This document shows, piece by piece, positions 36,601 to 47,800 of a stretch of DNA of 64,000 nucleotides. Made by a program: the position numbers and the translations under genes. How positions within the stretch are numbered: position 1 is the first letter of the stretch; each line of letters opens with the position of its first letter. Under the pieces are notes generated by a model. That model did no database searches and was not told the DNA's origin. It saw only the letters and a list, made by a program, of their open reading frames with translations. This DNA is from Halomarinibacterium sp041392125 (GTDB taxonomy: Bacteria > Bacteroidota > Bacteroidia > Flavobacteriales > Flavobacteriaceae): NCBI GenBank assembly GCA_041392125.1, contig JAWKMR010000005.1:233381-297380 (forward strand). Direction: 5' to 3'.

Positions 36601-39600
36601 TTGACATAATTCAACTACCGTTGGGTCATCTTCCAATACACTGGTATCGTCTGATAGATCACTTACGGTGCTTCCGTTTGGTGCTGTTCCTTCTGCTGTA
36701 GCCTGATTGGTTACTTGTCCGGCATCGATGTCATCTTGAGTGATGGCATAGCTTGCACTATATATCCAAGTCTCGGTTACATCCAACTGGTTATCGCCAT
36801 CGGTATCACCACTTACAAAGGTAATGGCCGATAGACCAGGTAACGGATCGGTTACCGTGATGTTCGATAAACTCACGTTGCCTTGGTTGGTTACTGTAAA
36901 GGTATAGTTAATAGATTCCTCTACATCAGCACACTGGTCGCCATCTCCGTCTACAAATACGCCTGCCTTAACAATGGCAATGGATGCACTTTGACATAAG
37001 GTAGTGATCGTTGGTTCATCTACTCCTACGCCACTTCCGGATAGATCGCTTACCACAGTTCCGTTTGGCGCAGTACCTTCTGCTGTCGCTTGGTTGGTTA
37101 CCTGACCGGCATCAATATCATCTTGAGTAATGGTATAGCTTCCGGTGTAAATCCATGTCTCGGTGACATCTAATTCATTATCGCCATCAGTATCACCACT
37201 GTCTGGTCCCGGTACGTTTCCGCCTAATAATGGGTCATTAACCACAATATTGGATAGGCTTACGTTGCCTTGATTGGTCACTGTAAAGGTATATTCAATC
37301 ACCTCGCCCGGTTGACTACAATCTCCTCCATCATCATATACCGCTGTCTTAACGATATCAATGATTGGGTTTTGACATAATTCAACTACCGTTGGGTCAT
37401 CTTCCAATACACTGGTATCGTCTGATAGATCACTTACGGTGCTTCCGTTTGGTGCTGTTCCTTCTGCTGTAGCCTGATTGGTTACTTGTCCGGCATCGAT
37501 GTCATCTTGAGTGATGGCATAGCTTGCACTATATATCCAAGTCTCGGTTACATCCAACTGGTTATCGCCATCGGTATCACCACTTACAAAGGTAATGGCC
37601 GATAGACCAGGTAACGGATCGGTTACCGTGATGTTCGATAAACTCACGTTGCCTTGGTTGGTTACTGTAAAGGTATAGTTAATAGATTCCTCTACATCAG
37701 CACACTGGTCGCCATCTCCGTCTACAAATACGCCTGCCTTAACAATGGCAATGGATGCACTTTGACATAAGGTAGTGATCGTTGGTTCATCTACTCCTAC
37801 GCCACTTCCGGATAGATCGCTTACCACAGTTCCGTTTGGCGCAGTACCTTCTGCTGTCGCTTGGTTGGTTACCTGACCGGCATCAATATCATCTTGAGTA
37901 ATGGTATAGCTTCCGGTGTAAATCCATGTCTCGGTGACATCTAATTCATTATCGCCATCAGTATCACCACTGTCTGGTCCCGGTACGTTTCCGCCTAATA
38001 ATGGGTCATTAACCACAATATTGGATAGGCTTACGTTGCCTTGATTGGTCACTGTAAAGGTATATTCAATCACCTCGCCCGGTTGACTACAATCTCCTCC
38101 ATCATCATATACCGCTGTCTTAACGATATCAATGATTGGGTTTTGACATAATTCAACTACCGTTGGGTCATCTTCCAATACACTGGTATCGTCTGATAGA
38201 TCACTTACGGTGCTTCCGTTTGGTGCTGTTCCTTCTGCTGTAGCCTGATTGGTTACTTGTCCAGCATCGATGTCATCTTGAGTGATGGCATAGCTTGCAC
38301 TATATATCCAAGTCTCGGTTACATCCAACTGGTTATCGCCATCGGTATCACCACTTACAAAGGTAATGGCCGATAGACCAGGTAACGGATCGGTTACCGT
38401 GATGTTCGATAAACTCACGTTGCCTTGGTTGGTTACTGTAAAGGTATAGTTAATAGATTCCTCTACATCAGCACACTGGTCGCCATCTCCGTCTACAAAT
38501 ACGCCTGCCTTAACGATAGCTATGGCTGCATTTTGACATAAATTCACAACAGTTGGGTCATCCTCCAGTACGCTGGTATCATCGGAAAGATCACTTACCG
38601 TATTTCCGTTAGGAGCTGTTCCTTCTGCTGTTGCTTGATTCTGAACAAATCCTGCATCGATATCTGCTTGAGTGATAACATAGATAGCAGTAAAGGTAGT
38701 AGTATCGGAAGATCCTACTGCAAGAGTTGCTAAAGGTCCACCAGTAACTGTAACTAATGGGTCACTTACTGAAATATTTGATAATGTTACATTTCCTGTA
38801 TTGACTACTTCAAAGCTGTATTCAATTGTTTCTCCGGGTTCTGCACATTGATTTCCATTTCCATCAACAAAAACTCCTGTCTTAATGAGAGCTATTGCCG
38901 GGCTCTGTTGTAGAACCGTTACCGTTGGGTCATTGGTTGGATCACCATCGGTAGTACCATCTCCATTTGGAGTCTCTACCGTTTCTGGATCCGGGATTGG
39001 GTTTCCGTTAACATCGGTTCCTGTATCACTGTCATCATTCACAGGTCCTGTTGGACTGTCGCCCGTTCCTACGGCGATGTTTTCAATATACCCTAAATCA
39101 ATATCGCCCTGTGTCACTATGTGTTCTGCTGTTACCGTGGCACTGGCTCCCGGTGCTAAGGTTGCTATCGGGTTACCACCGGTAATGGTCGCATTCGCAT
39201 CGGTCACTACAATATTACTTAAGGTAGTGTTGCCGGTGTTGGTTACGATAATATCATAGGTCAATACATCACCTACTGCACTTACCTGATTTGTTTGATT
39301 TTTGATGATGCTCATACTGGAGGTCTGAGTAATCACTGTTACCGTTGGGTCATTGGTTGGATCACCATCGGTAGTACCGTCTCCATTTGGAGTCTCTACC
39401 GTTTCTGGATCAGGGATTGGGTTTCCGTTAACATCCGTTCCTGTATCACTGTCATCATTCACAGGTCCTGTTGGACTGTCGCCCGTTCCTACGGCGATGT
39501 TTTCAATATACCCTAAATCAATATCGGCTTGTGTGACTATGTGTTCTGCTGTTACCGTAGCGCTGGCTCCCGGTGCTAAGGTTGCTATCGGGTTACCACC

Positions 39601-39627
39601 GGTAATGGTAGCATTCGCATCGGTCAC
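33610..39627 (-). CDS. C-terminal part of a giant adhesin with type B T9SS domain
   Basis: This 2005-codon frame has no real start: its first Met lies inside a repeat, and the homologous sequence continues upstream in other frames. It is best read as the 3' portion of the gene that begins at 49767. It consists of DUF11-type modules (VTNTGNVTLSNI...DPL, ITQADIDAG) spaced every 120-140 residues, many with acidic DGDGDQCAD stretches. About four near-identical two-domain units fill 35510-38515. The C-terminus (about 1895-2005) is a gliding-motility-associated domain: FNGITPNGDGLNDYFEI, VKIFNRWGVLIWE and GTYFYILTF, ending in YLYINR. This is the T9SS type B signal, consistent with the PorP/SprF gene just downstream. 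Role: surface adhesion or gliding, by family. Confidence 0.8.
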   Translation of the reverse strand: MTDANATITGGNPIATLAPGASATVTAEHIVTQADIDLGYIENIAVGTGDSPTGPVNDDSDTGTDVNGNPIPDPETVETPNGDGTTDGDPTNDPTVTVITQTSSMSIIKNQTNQVSAVGDVLTYDIIVTNTGNTTLSNIVVTDANATITGGNPIATLAPGASATVTAEHIVTQGDIDLGYIENIAVGTGDSPTGPVNDDSDTGTDVNGNPIPDPETVETPNGDGTTDGDPTNDPTVTVLQQSPAIALIKTGVFVDGNGNQCAEPGETIEYSFEVVNTGNVTLSNISVSDPLVTVTGGPLATLAVGSSDTTTFTAIYVITQADIDAGFVQNQATAEGTAPNGNTVSDLSDDTSVLEDDPTVVNLCQNAAIAIVKAGVFVDGDGDQCADVEESINYTFTVTNQGNVSLSNITVTDPLPGLSAITFVSGDTDGDNQLDVTETWIYSASYAITQDDIDAGQVTNQATAEGTAPNGSTVSDLSDDTSVLEDDPTVVELCQNPIIDIVKTAVYDDGGDCSQPGEVIEYTFTVTNQGNVSLSNIVVNDPLLGGNVPGPDSGDTDGDNELDVTETWIYTGSYTITQDDIDAGQVTNQATAEGTAPNGTVVSDLSGSGVGVDEPTITTLCQSASIAIVKAGVFVDGDGDQCADVEESINYTFTVTNQGNVSLSNITVTDPLPGLSAITFVSGDTDGDNQLDVTETWIYSASYAITQDDIDAGQVTNQATAEGTAPNGSTVSDLSDDTSVLEDDPTVVELCQNPIIDIVKTAVYDDGGDCSQPGEVIEYTFTVTNQGNVSLSNIVVNDPLLGGNVPGPDSGDTDGDNELDVTETWIYTGSYTITQDDIDAGQVTNQATAEGTAPNGTVVSDLSGSGVGVDEPTITTLCQSASIAIVKAGVFVDGDGDQCADVEESINYTFTVTNQGNVSLSNITVTDPLPGLSAITFVSGDTDGDNQLDVTETWIYSASYAITQDDIDAGQVTNQATAEGTAPNGSTVSDLSDDTSVLEDDPTVVELCQNPIIDIVKTAVYDDGGDCSQPGEVIEYTFTVTNQGNVSLSNIVVNDPLLGGNVPGPDSGDTDGDNELDVTETWIYTGSYTITQDDIDAGQVTNQATAEGTAPNGTVVSDLSGSGVGVDEPTITTLCQSASIAIVKAGVFVDGDGDQCADVEESINYTFTVTNQGNVSLSNITVTDPLPGLSAITFVSGDTDGDNQLDVTETWIYSASYAITQDDIDAGQVTNQATAEGTAPNGSTVSDLSDDTSVLEDDPTVVELCQNPIIDIVKTAVYDDGGDCSQPGEVIEYTFTVTNQGNVSLSNIVVNDPLLGGNVPGPDSGDTDGDNELDVTETWIYTGSYTITQDDIDAGQVTNQATAEGTAPNGTVVSDESGSGVGVDEPTITVLCQDASIALIKVGTLNDENGNGCTDVEETISYAFTVINTGNVTISNIDINDPLVNVIGGPISLAPGAVDSTTFTATYSINQTDIDAGFVENQAEVTGEAPNGNTVSDLSDDNSELEDDPTITVLCQNPAIALIKQGVVDDLNGNGCADVKETITYSFTVVNTGNVTLTNVDISDALVNVQGGPITLVPGQTDIDTFSAVYLITQADINNGFVENQAEVTGLDPQLNTVSDLSDDEVLTEDDPTITVLCQSPAIALIKEGTPVDENNNGCIDLGETIVYDFVVTNLGNVTLTQVIVTDPMVEVIGGPVTILAGESDTETFSAIYTVTQEDVDNGFVTNQATAFGTAPNGDVVSDLSDNNSNLEDDPTISILCQDPSMSLEKAGVWNDDNDDDIAQVGETITYAFSVTNTGNVTLYNIELVDDLPGIVISGGPIAELLPGETDSETFTATYTITQADIDAGEVVNQALATGTTGDGTEVTDISDDPSDLTNTDIDGDGDPDDVTVVVLPDVLGAEFEIFNGITPNGDGLNDYFEIRGIEDFPDNNVKIFNRWGVLIWETNGYGGLTGEENVFVGESNARATINAGEKLPTGTYFYILTFNGENPGQSNYTGYLYINR
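35510..38515 (-). repeat. About four near-identical 771-bp coding tandem repeats
   Basis: The period is exactly 771 bp (257 codons): the same word (tagtgatcg) recurs at 36231, 37002 and 37773. Each unit encodes two DUF11-type domains (one starting SASIAIVKAGVFVDGDGDQ, one starting PIIDIVKTAVYDDGG). Copies differ at very few positions, for example g/a near 38262, while the outer edges diverge. Such identity at silent sites points to recent duplication or ongoing gene conversion. Confidence 0.92.
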
Positions 39628-41838
39628 TACAATATTACTTAAGGTAGTGTTGCCGGTGTTGGATTTACGATATCATAGGTCAATACATCACCTACTGCAC
39701 TTACCTGATTTGTTGATTTTTGATGATGCTCATACTGGAGGTCTGAGTAATCACTGTTACAGAACGGGTCATTGGTTGGATCACCATCGGTAGTACCGTC
39801 TCCATTTGAAGTCTCTACCGTTTCTGGATCAGGGATTGGGTTTCCGTTAACATCCGTTCCTGTATCACTGTCATCATTCACAGGTCCTGTTGGACTGTCG
39901 CCCGTTCCTACGGCGATGTTTTCAACACCTAAATCAGCCTTGGCTTGTGTGACTATGTGTTCTGCTGTTACCGTAGCGCTGGCTCGGTGCTAAGGTTGCA
40001 ATCAGGTTACCACCGGTAATGGTGGCATTCGCATCGGTCACTACAATATTTACTTAAGGTAGTGTTGCCGGTGTTGGTTACGATAATATCATAGGTCAAT
40101 ACATCACCTACTGCACTTACCTGATTTGTTGATTTTGATGATGCTCACTGGAGGAGGTCACAGGTAATCACTGTTACCGTTGGGTCATTGGTTGGATCAC
40201 CATCGGTGATACCCAGCCATTTGGAGTCTCTGCCTGTTTCAGGATCAGGGATTGGGTTTCCGTTAACATCCGTTCCTGTATGCTGTCATCATTCACAGGT
40301 TTTTCTTTGGACTGTCGCCCGTTCCTACGGCGATGTTTTCAATATGCACCCTAAATCAATATCGCCCTGTGTCACTATGTGTTCTGTATTATGGCACTGG
40401 CTCCCGTATAAAGGTTGCAATCGGGTTACCACCGGTAATGGTAGCATTACCGTCCGGTCACTACAATATTACTTAAGGTGAGTGTTGCCGGTGTTGGTTA
40501 CGATAATATCATAGGTCAATACATCACCCACAGGCACTCACTTGGTTTGTTTGATTTTTGATGATGCTCATACTGGAGGTCTGAGTAATCACGTTGGATC
40601 GGTGGTTGGATGCCATCGGTAGTACCGTCTCCATTTGGTTTCTACCGTTTCTGGATCAGGGATTGGGTTTCCGTTAACATCCGTTCCTGTATCACTGTCA
40701 TCATTCACAGGTCCTGTTGGACTGTCGCCCGTTCCTACGGCGATGTTTTTCAATATACCTAAATCAATGTCGCCCTGTCACTATGTGTTCTGCTGTTACC
40801 GTGGCACTGGCTCCGGTGCTAAAGGTTGCTATCGGGTTACCACCGGTAATGGTCGCATTCGCATCGGTCACTACAATATTACTTAAGGTAGTGTTGCCGG
40901 TGTTGGTTACGATAGCTATCATAGGTCAATACATCCCCACCTACTGCACTTACCTGATTTGTTTGATTTTTGATGATGCTCATACTGGAGGTCTGAGTAA
41001 TCACTGTTAACAAGTGGATCATTGGTTGGATCACCATCGGTAGTACCGTCTCCATTTGGAGTTTCTACCGTTTCTGGATCAGGGATTGGGTTTCCGTTAA
41101 CATCCGTTCCTGTATCACTGTCATCATTCACAGGTCCTGTTGGACTGTCGCCCGTTCCTACGGCGATGTTTTTTCATGCCTAAATCAATATCCCGGCTTG
41201 TGTAAATATGTGTTCACTGTTACCGTGGCACTGGCTCCAGTGCTAAAGGTTACTATCAGGTTACCTGCACCGGTAATGGTAGCATTCGCATCGGTCACTA
41301 CAATATTACTTAAGGTAGTGTTGCCGGTGTTGGTTACGATAATATCATAGGTCAATACATCACCTACTGCACTTACCTGATTTGTTTGATTTTTGATGAT
41401 GCTCATACTGGAGGTCTGAGTAATCACTGTTACCGTTGGATCATTGGTTGGATCACCATCGGTAGTACCGTCTCCATTTGGAGTTTCTACCGTTTCTGGA
41501 TCAGGGATTGGGTTTCCGTTAACATCCGTTCCTGTATCACTGTCATCATTCACAGGTCCTGTTGGACTGTCGCCCGTTCCTACGGCGATGTTTTCAATAT
41601 ACCCTAAATCAATATCGGCTTGTGTGACTATGTGTTCTGCTGTTACCGTGGCACTGGCTCCCGGTGCTAAGGTTGCTATCGGGTTACCACCGGTAATGGT
41701 AGCATTCGCATCGGTCACTACAATATTACTTAAGGTAGTGTTGCCGGTGTTGGTTACGATAATATCATAGGTCAATACATCACCTACTGCACTTACCTGA
41801 TTTGTTTGATTTTTGATGATGCTCATACTGGAGTTACG
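38916..41838 (-). repeat. About seven 420-bp DUF11 tandem repeats
   Basis: The word containing gggtcattggttggatcacc recurs about every 420 bp (near 38921, 39341, 39760, 40176, 40590, 41009 and 41431). Each intact copy encodes one 140-residue DUF11-type module starting SSMSIIKNQTNQVSAVGD. The two lowest and the top copies are clean; the middle ones carry numerous indels. Confidence 0.9.
39628..41184 (-). pseudogene. Frame-broken middle of the giant adhesin gene
   Basis: Homology to the 420-bp unit is continuous here, but the frame shifts many times and no frame is open throughout. Examples against the clean copies: a missing T in TTTGTTTGATT near 39710; gttacagaacgggtc for gttaccgttgggtc near 39760; aggtttttctttggac for aggtcctgttggac near 40300; loss of about 10 bp near 40600. 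Divergence starts near 39660 and ends near 41285. The damage is confined to interior repeat copies while more than 8 kb of frame before it and 6 kb after it stay open. Consensus error in an unresolved tandem repeat therefore seems likelier than biological decay. Confidence 0.75.
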
Positions 41839-44800
41839 ACACAAATCAACTACTGTTGGATCGTTTTCCAATACACTTGTATCATCAGATAGATCTGAAA
41901 CCACAGTTCCGTCAGGATCTGTTCCTTCGGCTGTAGCTTGGTTGGTCACCATCGCAGCGTCAATATCAGCTTGGGTAATAGCATAAGATGCGGTATATAT
42001 CCAAGTTTCCGTTAGGTCTAATATTCCATCATTATTATCATCTCCACTTACCAATACTATTGATACCACTGGGTTTGGAGTTTGTAATAAAGGATCTGTA
42101 ACTGAAACTGCGCTAAGTGGCACATTTCCTTGATTAGTTACGGTAAATGTATAATCAATAGCTTCTCCGGCATCTGCACATTGGTCTCCATCACCATCAA
42201 CAAACACACCTGCTTTAACAATTGCAATAGCCGGGTTGGCAGTTTGCTGAACCACAATGGTAACTGTAGCTAAATCGGTAGCTACCGGTGTACCGTTATC
42301 TACTGCTTGATAAATAAAACTGTCTGTACCTTGGAATCCTGGATTTGGTGTATAGGTAAATGTTCCATCTGCGTTGAAGGTTAACGTACCATTGCTTGGT
42401 CCACTAATAAGAACAAAAGTTTGATTATTTCCTTCAGGGTCTGAATCATTTAAAGATACATTATCATTAACCGCTGTTTCAGGTTCAGTATAGTATAAAT
42501 CGTCATTCGCAAACGTATAATTTGGACGGACAATTGGGTACACCGTAATGGTTAAAGTAGCAGAATCGGTTGCAACAGGAGAACCATTATCTGCTATAAA
42601 ATATTCGAAAGTATCATCTCCCACAAAACCCGCAGGTGGTGTATAAATGAAGCTTCCATCGGCATTAATAGTAATGCTTCCACCTTGTGTAGTTGGGAAA
42701 GTACCCACGTTTGTTACTACTTGGCTGTCCCCTTGAGGATCGAAGTCATTTACCAATACATTACCTGGCACTGGAAGATCTACCAAGGTTTGTGCCGTAT
42801 CATCATTTGCAATCGTACTATTATTGGTGGTAGTAGGAACTACTTCAATAGTTACCACCGCATTATCATTAGCTACTAAAACCCCATCATCTTGAATACT
42901 ATATGGGAAGCTGTCGAAACCTATATATCCAGTAGGTGGTGTATAAATATAGCTTCCATCAGCATTAATGGTCACACTACCTCCTTGAGCTGTAGCAAAA
43001 GTTCCCGCAGAAGTGACAAATTGATTATCACCTTGATCGTCTCTATCGTTAGTTAATACATTTCCGGATACCGGAGTATTCAACAAGGTAGCATTCACAT
43101 CGTTAATGGCATACGTCGTATTCTGTGGTGGGATGGTAATAAATACCGTAGCAAAATCTGAGGCCACAGGCGATCCATCATCGATAACTTGATACACAAA
43201 TTGATCGGTTCCGAAGAAACCCGGATTTGGAGTATAAACAAAGGTTCCATTAGCGTTCAACACTAAAGTACCATTGCTTGGACCACTTAGTGGGCTGTTA
43301 GCAGCCACAGATTGGTTGTCTCCTTCTGGATCGGTATCGTTCAATAATACATTTCCATTGATCGGCATGTTTACATACCCAAAATATGCATCATCATTTG
43401 CAAATGTGTAGTTAGGACGAACAATAGGATATACGGTGATAGTTAATGTCGCTGAATCTGTAGCAACAGGAGAACCATCATCGGCAATGAAATATTCAAA
43501 CGTATCATCTCCAACAAAACCAGCAGGTGGTGTGTAAATGAAACTTCCATCTGCATTAATAGAAATGCTACCCCCTTGTGTGGTTGGGAAAGTTCCAACG
43601 TTGGTTACTACTTGATTGTCATTTTGAGGATCAAAATCATTTACCAGCACATTACCGGGTACAGGAAGATCTACTAACGTCTGCGCAGTATCATCATTGG
43701 CAATGGTAGTATTGGGGTTTGAAATATTTCGAATCACTTCAATGGTAACAATGGCATCGTCTGTAGCTACAGGGTTTCCATCGTCTGCAATGGAATATGG
43801 GAAGCTATCGAAGCCAACAAAGTCAACAGGAGGTGTATAGATATAACTTCCGTCGGCATTGATGGTAACACTACCTCCTTGTGTTGTAGCAAAAGTACCA
43901 GTAGTGGTTACTATTTGAGCATCACCTTGATCATCTCTATCGTTAGTTAATACATTTCCGGAGACAGGTGTGTTTAGTAAAGTGTCATTAATATCATTAA
44001 TAGCATATGTAGTATTAACACCAAAGATGGTAATATATACAGTAGCTTGGTCACAAGCCTGTGGCGTTCCGTTATCGCATACTTCATACACAAACTGATC
44101 GGTTCCTTGGTAGGAAGGATTGTTTGGTACGTAGCTAAAAGTTCCATCAGGGTTTAGTGTTACCGTACCGTTAGAAGGACCACTTACTGGAATGGTATTT
44201 ACTGTTTGAATATCTCCTTCAGGATCACTGTCGTTATCCAATACGTTACCCGTAATGGTGGCTCCTGCATTGCCCGAATAGGCATCATCATTGGCATAGG
44301 TCTGATTGTTACCAGGATTGCCATTAACGGTAATCGTTAGTGTTGCTGAATCGGTAGCAGGAACTGCATTGTCATCAATAATACTATAAGTGAAGGTATC
44401 TTCACCCGTAAAACCAGCAGGTGGATTATAAATAAAGCTACCATCGGCATTGATGGTGATGCTTCCTCCTTGTGTCGTAGGGAAGGTACCCACGGTAGTT
44501 ACTACCTGATTGTCTCCTTCCAAGTCAATATCGTTTACTAAGACATTTCCGTTGACCGGAGTATTTACTTCAGTACCTGCTATATCGTTGTTGGCAATGG
44601 TTGAGTTGCCCACGCCATTTCGAACTTCAATAGTTACTGTAGCAGTATCGACAGCCTGTGGATTACCATTATCTACAATACTATAGTCAAAACTATCTGT
44701 ACCTACAAAGCCTGCTGGAGGGGTGTAGGTATAACTACCGTCTGCATTTAGGGTTACACTACCACCTTGCGCTGTAGCAAAAGTGCCTGTAGTGGTTACT

Positions 44801-47800
44801 GTTTGAGTATCACCCTCAGCATCTTCATCGTTGGTTAATACGTTACCAGATACAGGTACGTTTACTAAGGTATCATTGATGTCGTTAACTGCGTCAGTAG
44901 TATTGTTTCCAAATAATGTAATAATTACTGTAGCTCTATCTCTTGCTACAGGAGATCCATTATCAAAAATCTCATACACAAATTGATCGGTTCCGAAGAA
45001 CGATGGATCATTAGGTGTGTAAGTAAAAGTACCATCAGCATTAATCACTAATGTACCGTTGCTTGGACCACTTACCGGAGTTACCGAAGTATCTACAAAC
45101 TGATTATGACCTTCAGGATCGGTATCATTGTCTAATACATTCCCGGTTATGGTTGCACCCTGATTACCATTATAGGCATCATCATTGGCATAGGTTCTGT
45201 TTTTACCAGGGTCTCCATTTACGGTAATTGTTAAGATTGCTGAATCGGTTGCCGGAACTGTATTATCATCTATAATAAAGTATTCAAAGGTATCTTCTCC
45301 TGTGAAACCTGCGGGGGGTATATAGGTAAAGCTTCCATCGGCATTGATGGTAATACTTCCGCCTTGTGCGGTGGGGAAGGTTCCCACATTGGTCACCACT
45401 TGAGTATCTCCTTGTGGGTCATAATCGTTTACCAATACATTACCGCTTACCGGAGTGTTTACTTCCGTACCCGCTGTATCTGCATTGGCAATCGTTGTAT
45501 TTTGATTGATAGGAAGTACTTCTATAAATACCGTAGCCGTATCGGTTGCTACAGGATTTCCATCATCGGCAATACTGTACTGGAAGGTATCAGGACCAAC
45601 ATATCCTGCAGGTGGTGTATAGATATAACTTCCATCGGCATTAATCGTTACTGAACCGCCAGCCGTGGTGGGGAAGGTTCCTACCGTTGTCACTACTTGG
45701 GTATCTCCCTGCTCGTCCTCATCATTGGTCAATACATTTCCTGAAACAGGAATATTTACATAAGTGTTGTTAATGTCGTTGATGGCATCGGTTGTATTCA
45801 CACCGAAGATGGTGATATATACCGTAGCCTGATCACAAGCTTGTGGCGTTCCGTTATCACATACTTCATAGACAAACTGATCGGGTCCTTGATAGTTTGG
45901 ATCGTTAGGAACATAACTGAAGCTACCGTCAGGATTAATCGTCACTGTTCCATTGTTGGGTCCACTCACAGGAGTCGTATTCACCGTCTGTAAATCGCCC
46001 TCAGGATCACTGTCGTTATCTAATACGTTACCCGTAATGGTGGCTCCTGCATTGCCCGAATAGGCATCATCGTTGGCATAGGTCTGATTGTTTCCAGGAT
46101 TGCCATTAACGGTAATCGTTAGTGTTGCTGAATCGGTAGCAGGGTTCACATTGTCATCCACAATACTGTAAGTGAAGGTATCTTCACCTGTAAAGCCTGA
46201 TGGAGGGGTATAGGTAAAGCTTCCATCGGCATTGATGGTAATGCTTCCACCTTGTGTCGTTGGGAAGGTACCCACGGTAGTTACTACCTGATTGTCTCCT
46301 TCCAAGTCAATATCGTTTACTAAAACATTTCCACTTACCGGAGTATCTACCTCGGTACCGGCAATGTCATTATTGGCAATAGTAGAGTTGCCCACGCCAT
46401 TTCGAACTTCAATAGTCACTGTCGCAGTGTCGGTAGCTTGTGGGTTACCATTATCTATAATACTATAGTCAAAACTATCTGTACCTACAAAGCCTGCTGG
46501 AGGGGTGTAGGTATAGCTACCATCTGCATTGAGTGTTACACTACCTCCCTGAGCTGTTGGGAACGTACCTACAGTAGTCACTGTTTGTGTATCTCCCTCG
46601 GCATCCTCATCATTGGTTAATACATTACCCGATACCGGTACATTTACCAACGTATCGTTGATGTCGTCTATCGCATCGGTACAGTTGCTTAAAATAGTAA
46701 TATTAATAGCTGTAGTACAAGCATTTCCATCTACAACCGAAACGGAATGTAACCCTTCAGCTACATTGCTAAAAGTACCACTAGCCTGAGGTGTACCTCC
46801 ATCTAAACTATATAAATAGGGAGCTGTTCCTCCAGTGGCTTCAACAGTCACTGAACTTTGAGAACCACATAGAATGTCTGTTTGGGATAGAACCTGTAAG
46901 CTTAAAGCTGCAGTAGGTTGTTGAACCGTTGCACTATTTGTTGCAGTACACCCATTTGCATCCGTAATGGTTACAGAATAGTTGCCAGCAGTTAGACCGG
47001 TAATATCTTCAGTGGTAGCACCATTACTCCATAAGAAAGTATAGGGTGACGTTCCTCCTGTAACCGTTAGATCTAAGGAACCTGTACTATCTCCGTGACA
47101 AGGAACATTGTTTACTGCAATACCAGAGCTCAGTGCTACTGGTTGATTAACAGTTGTTGTGGATTGAGCCGAACATAAAGTAACATTATCAGTAACAGTT
47201 ACTGAATAGGTGCCAGCAGATAACCCAGTAATAATTTGGGTTGTTCCACCATTACTCCAAGCATAAGAGAAATTGCCGGAACCTCCTGTTACATTAGCAG
47301 TTGCTGTTCCATCAGAATCACCATTACAAGTTGCTGGAGTAGAGGAAGCTTGAACAGCAAGATTTTGACAAGTTCCGGGATTTACAGTTACGGTTGCAGT
47401 ATCTGTACATCCATGAGCATCGGTTACAGTAACTGTATATACACCTGCACTTAACCCGGTAATGGTTTGTGTTGTTTGCCCGCCGGGGTTCCATAGATAG
47501 GTATAAGGAGGTGTTCCTCCGGAAGCATTGGCAGTAGCAGTTCCATCACCTGTTGTAGGGCCACTTTCATCGGTGGCTGTAGCGGTTACATTTAAAGCCG
47601 TTGATGGTTCTGTAATAGTTATACTTTGCTCAACAGGTAAACACAAAGTCCCATTTTTTGTAACACTTACTGTATATACACCAGCTGTTAGATTATTAAT
47701 TGTTGAAGTTACACCTACGGTAACTTGAGGTGGTGTGGTACTCCAAGTAAAGGTAAAAACAGCACCTGGAGTAACATTAGAACTTGCACTTACGGTTGCA

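Noticed and set aside
39639..41131. Short minus-strand frames inside the broken tract as separate genes
   Set aside because: They are fragments of the DUF11 repeat between indels and all match the clean 420-bp copies.
38885..41607. Several plus-strand reading frames of 70-146 codons across the adhesin repeats
   Set aside because: They are the same antisense frame recurring in each 420-bp copy, with no independent start context or family resemblance.
35510..41838. CRISPR-like or satellite repeat array
   Set aside because: The periods are 420 and 771 bp, both multiples of three. The repeats encode DUF11 domains in frame and have no unique spacers.
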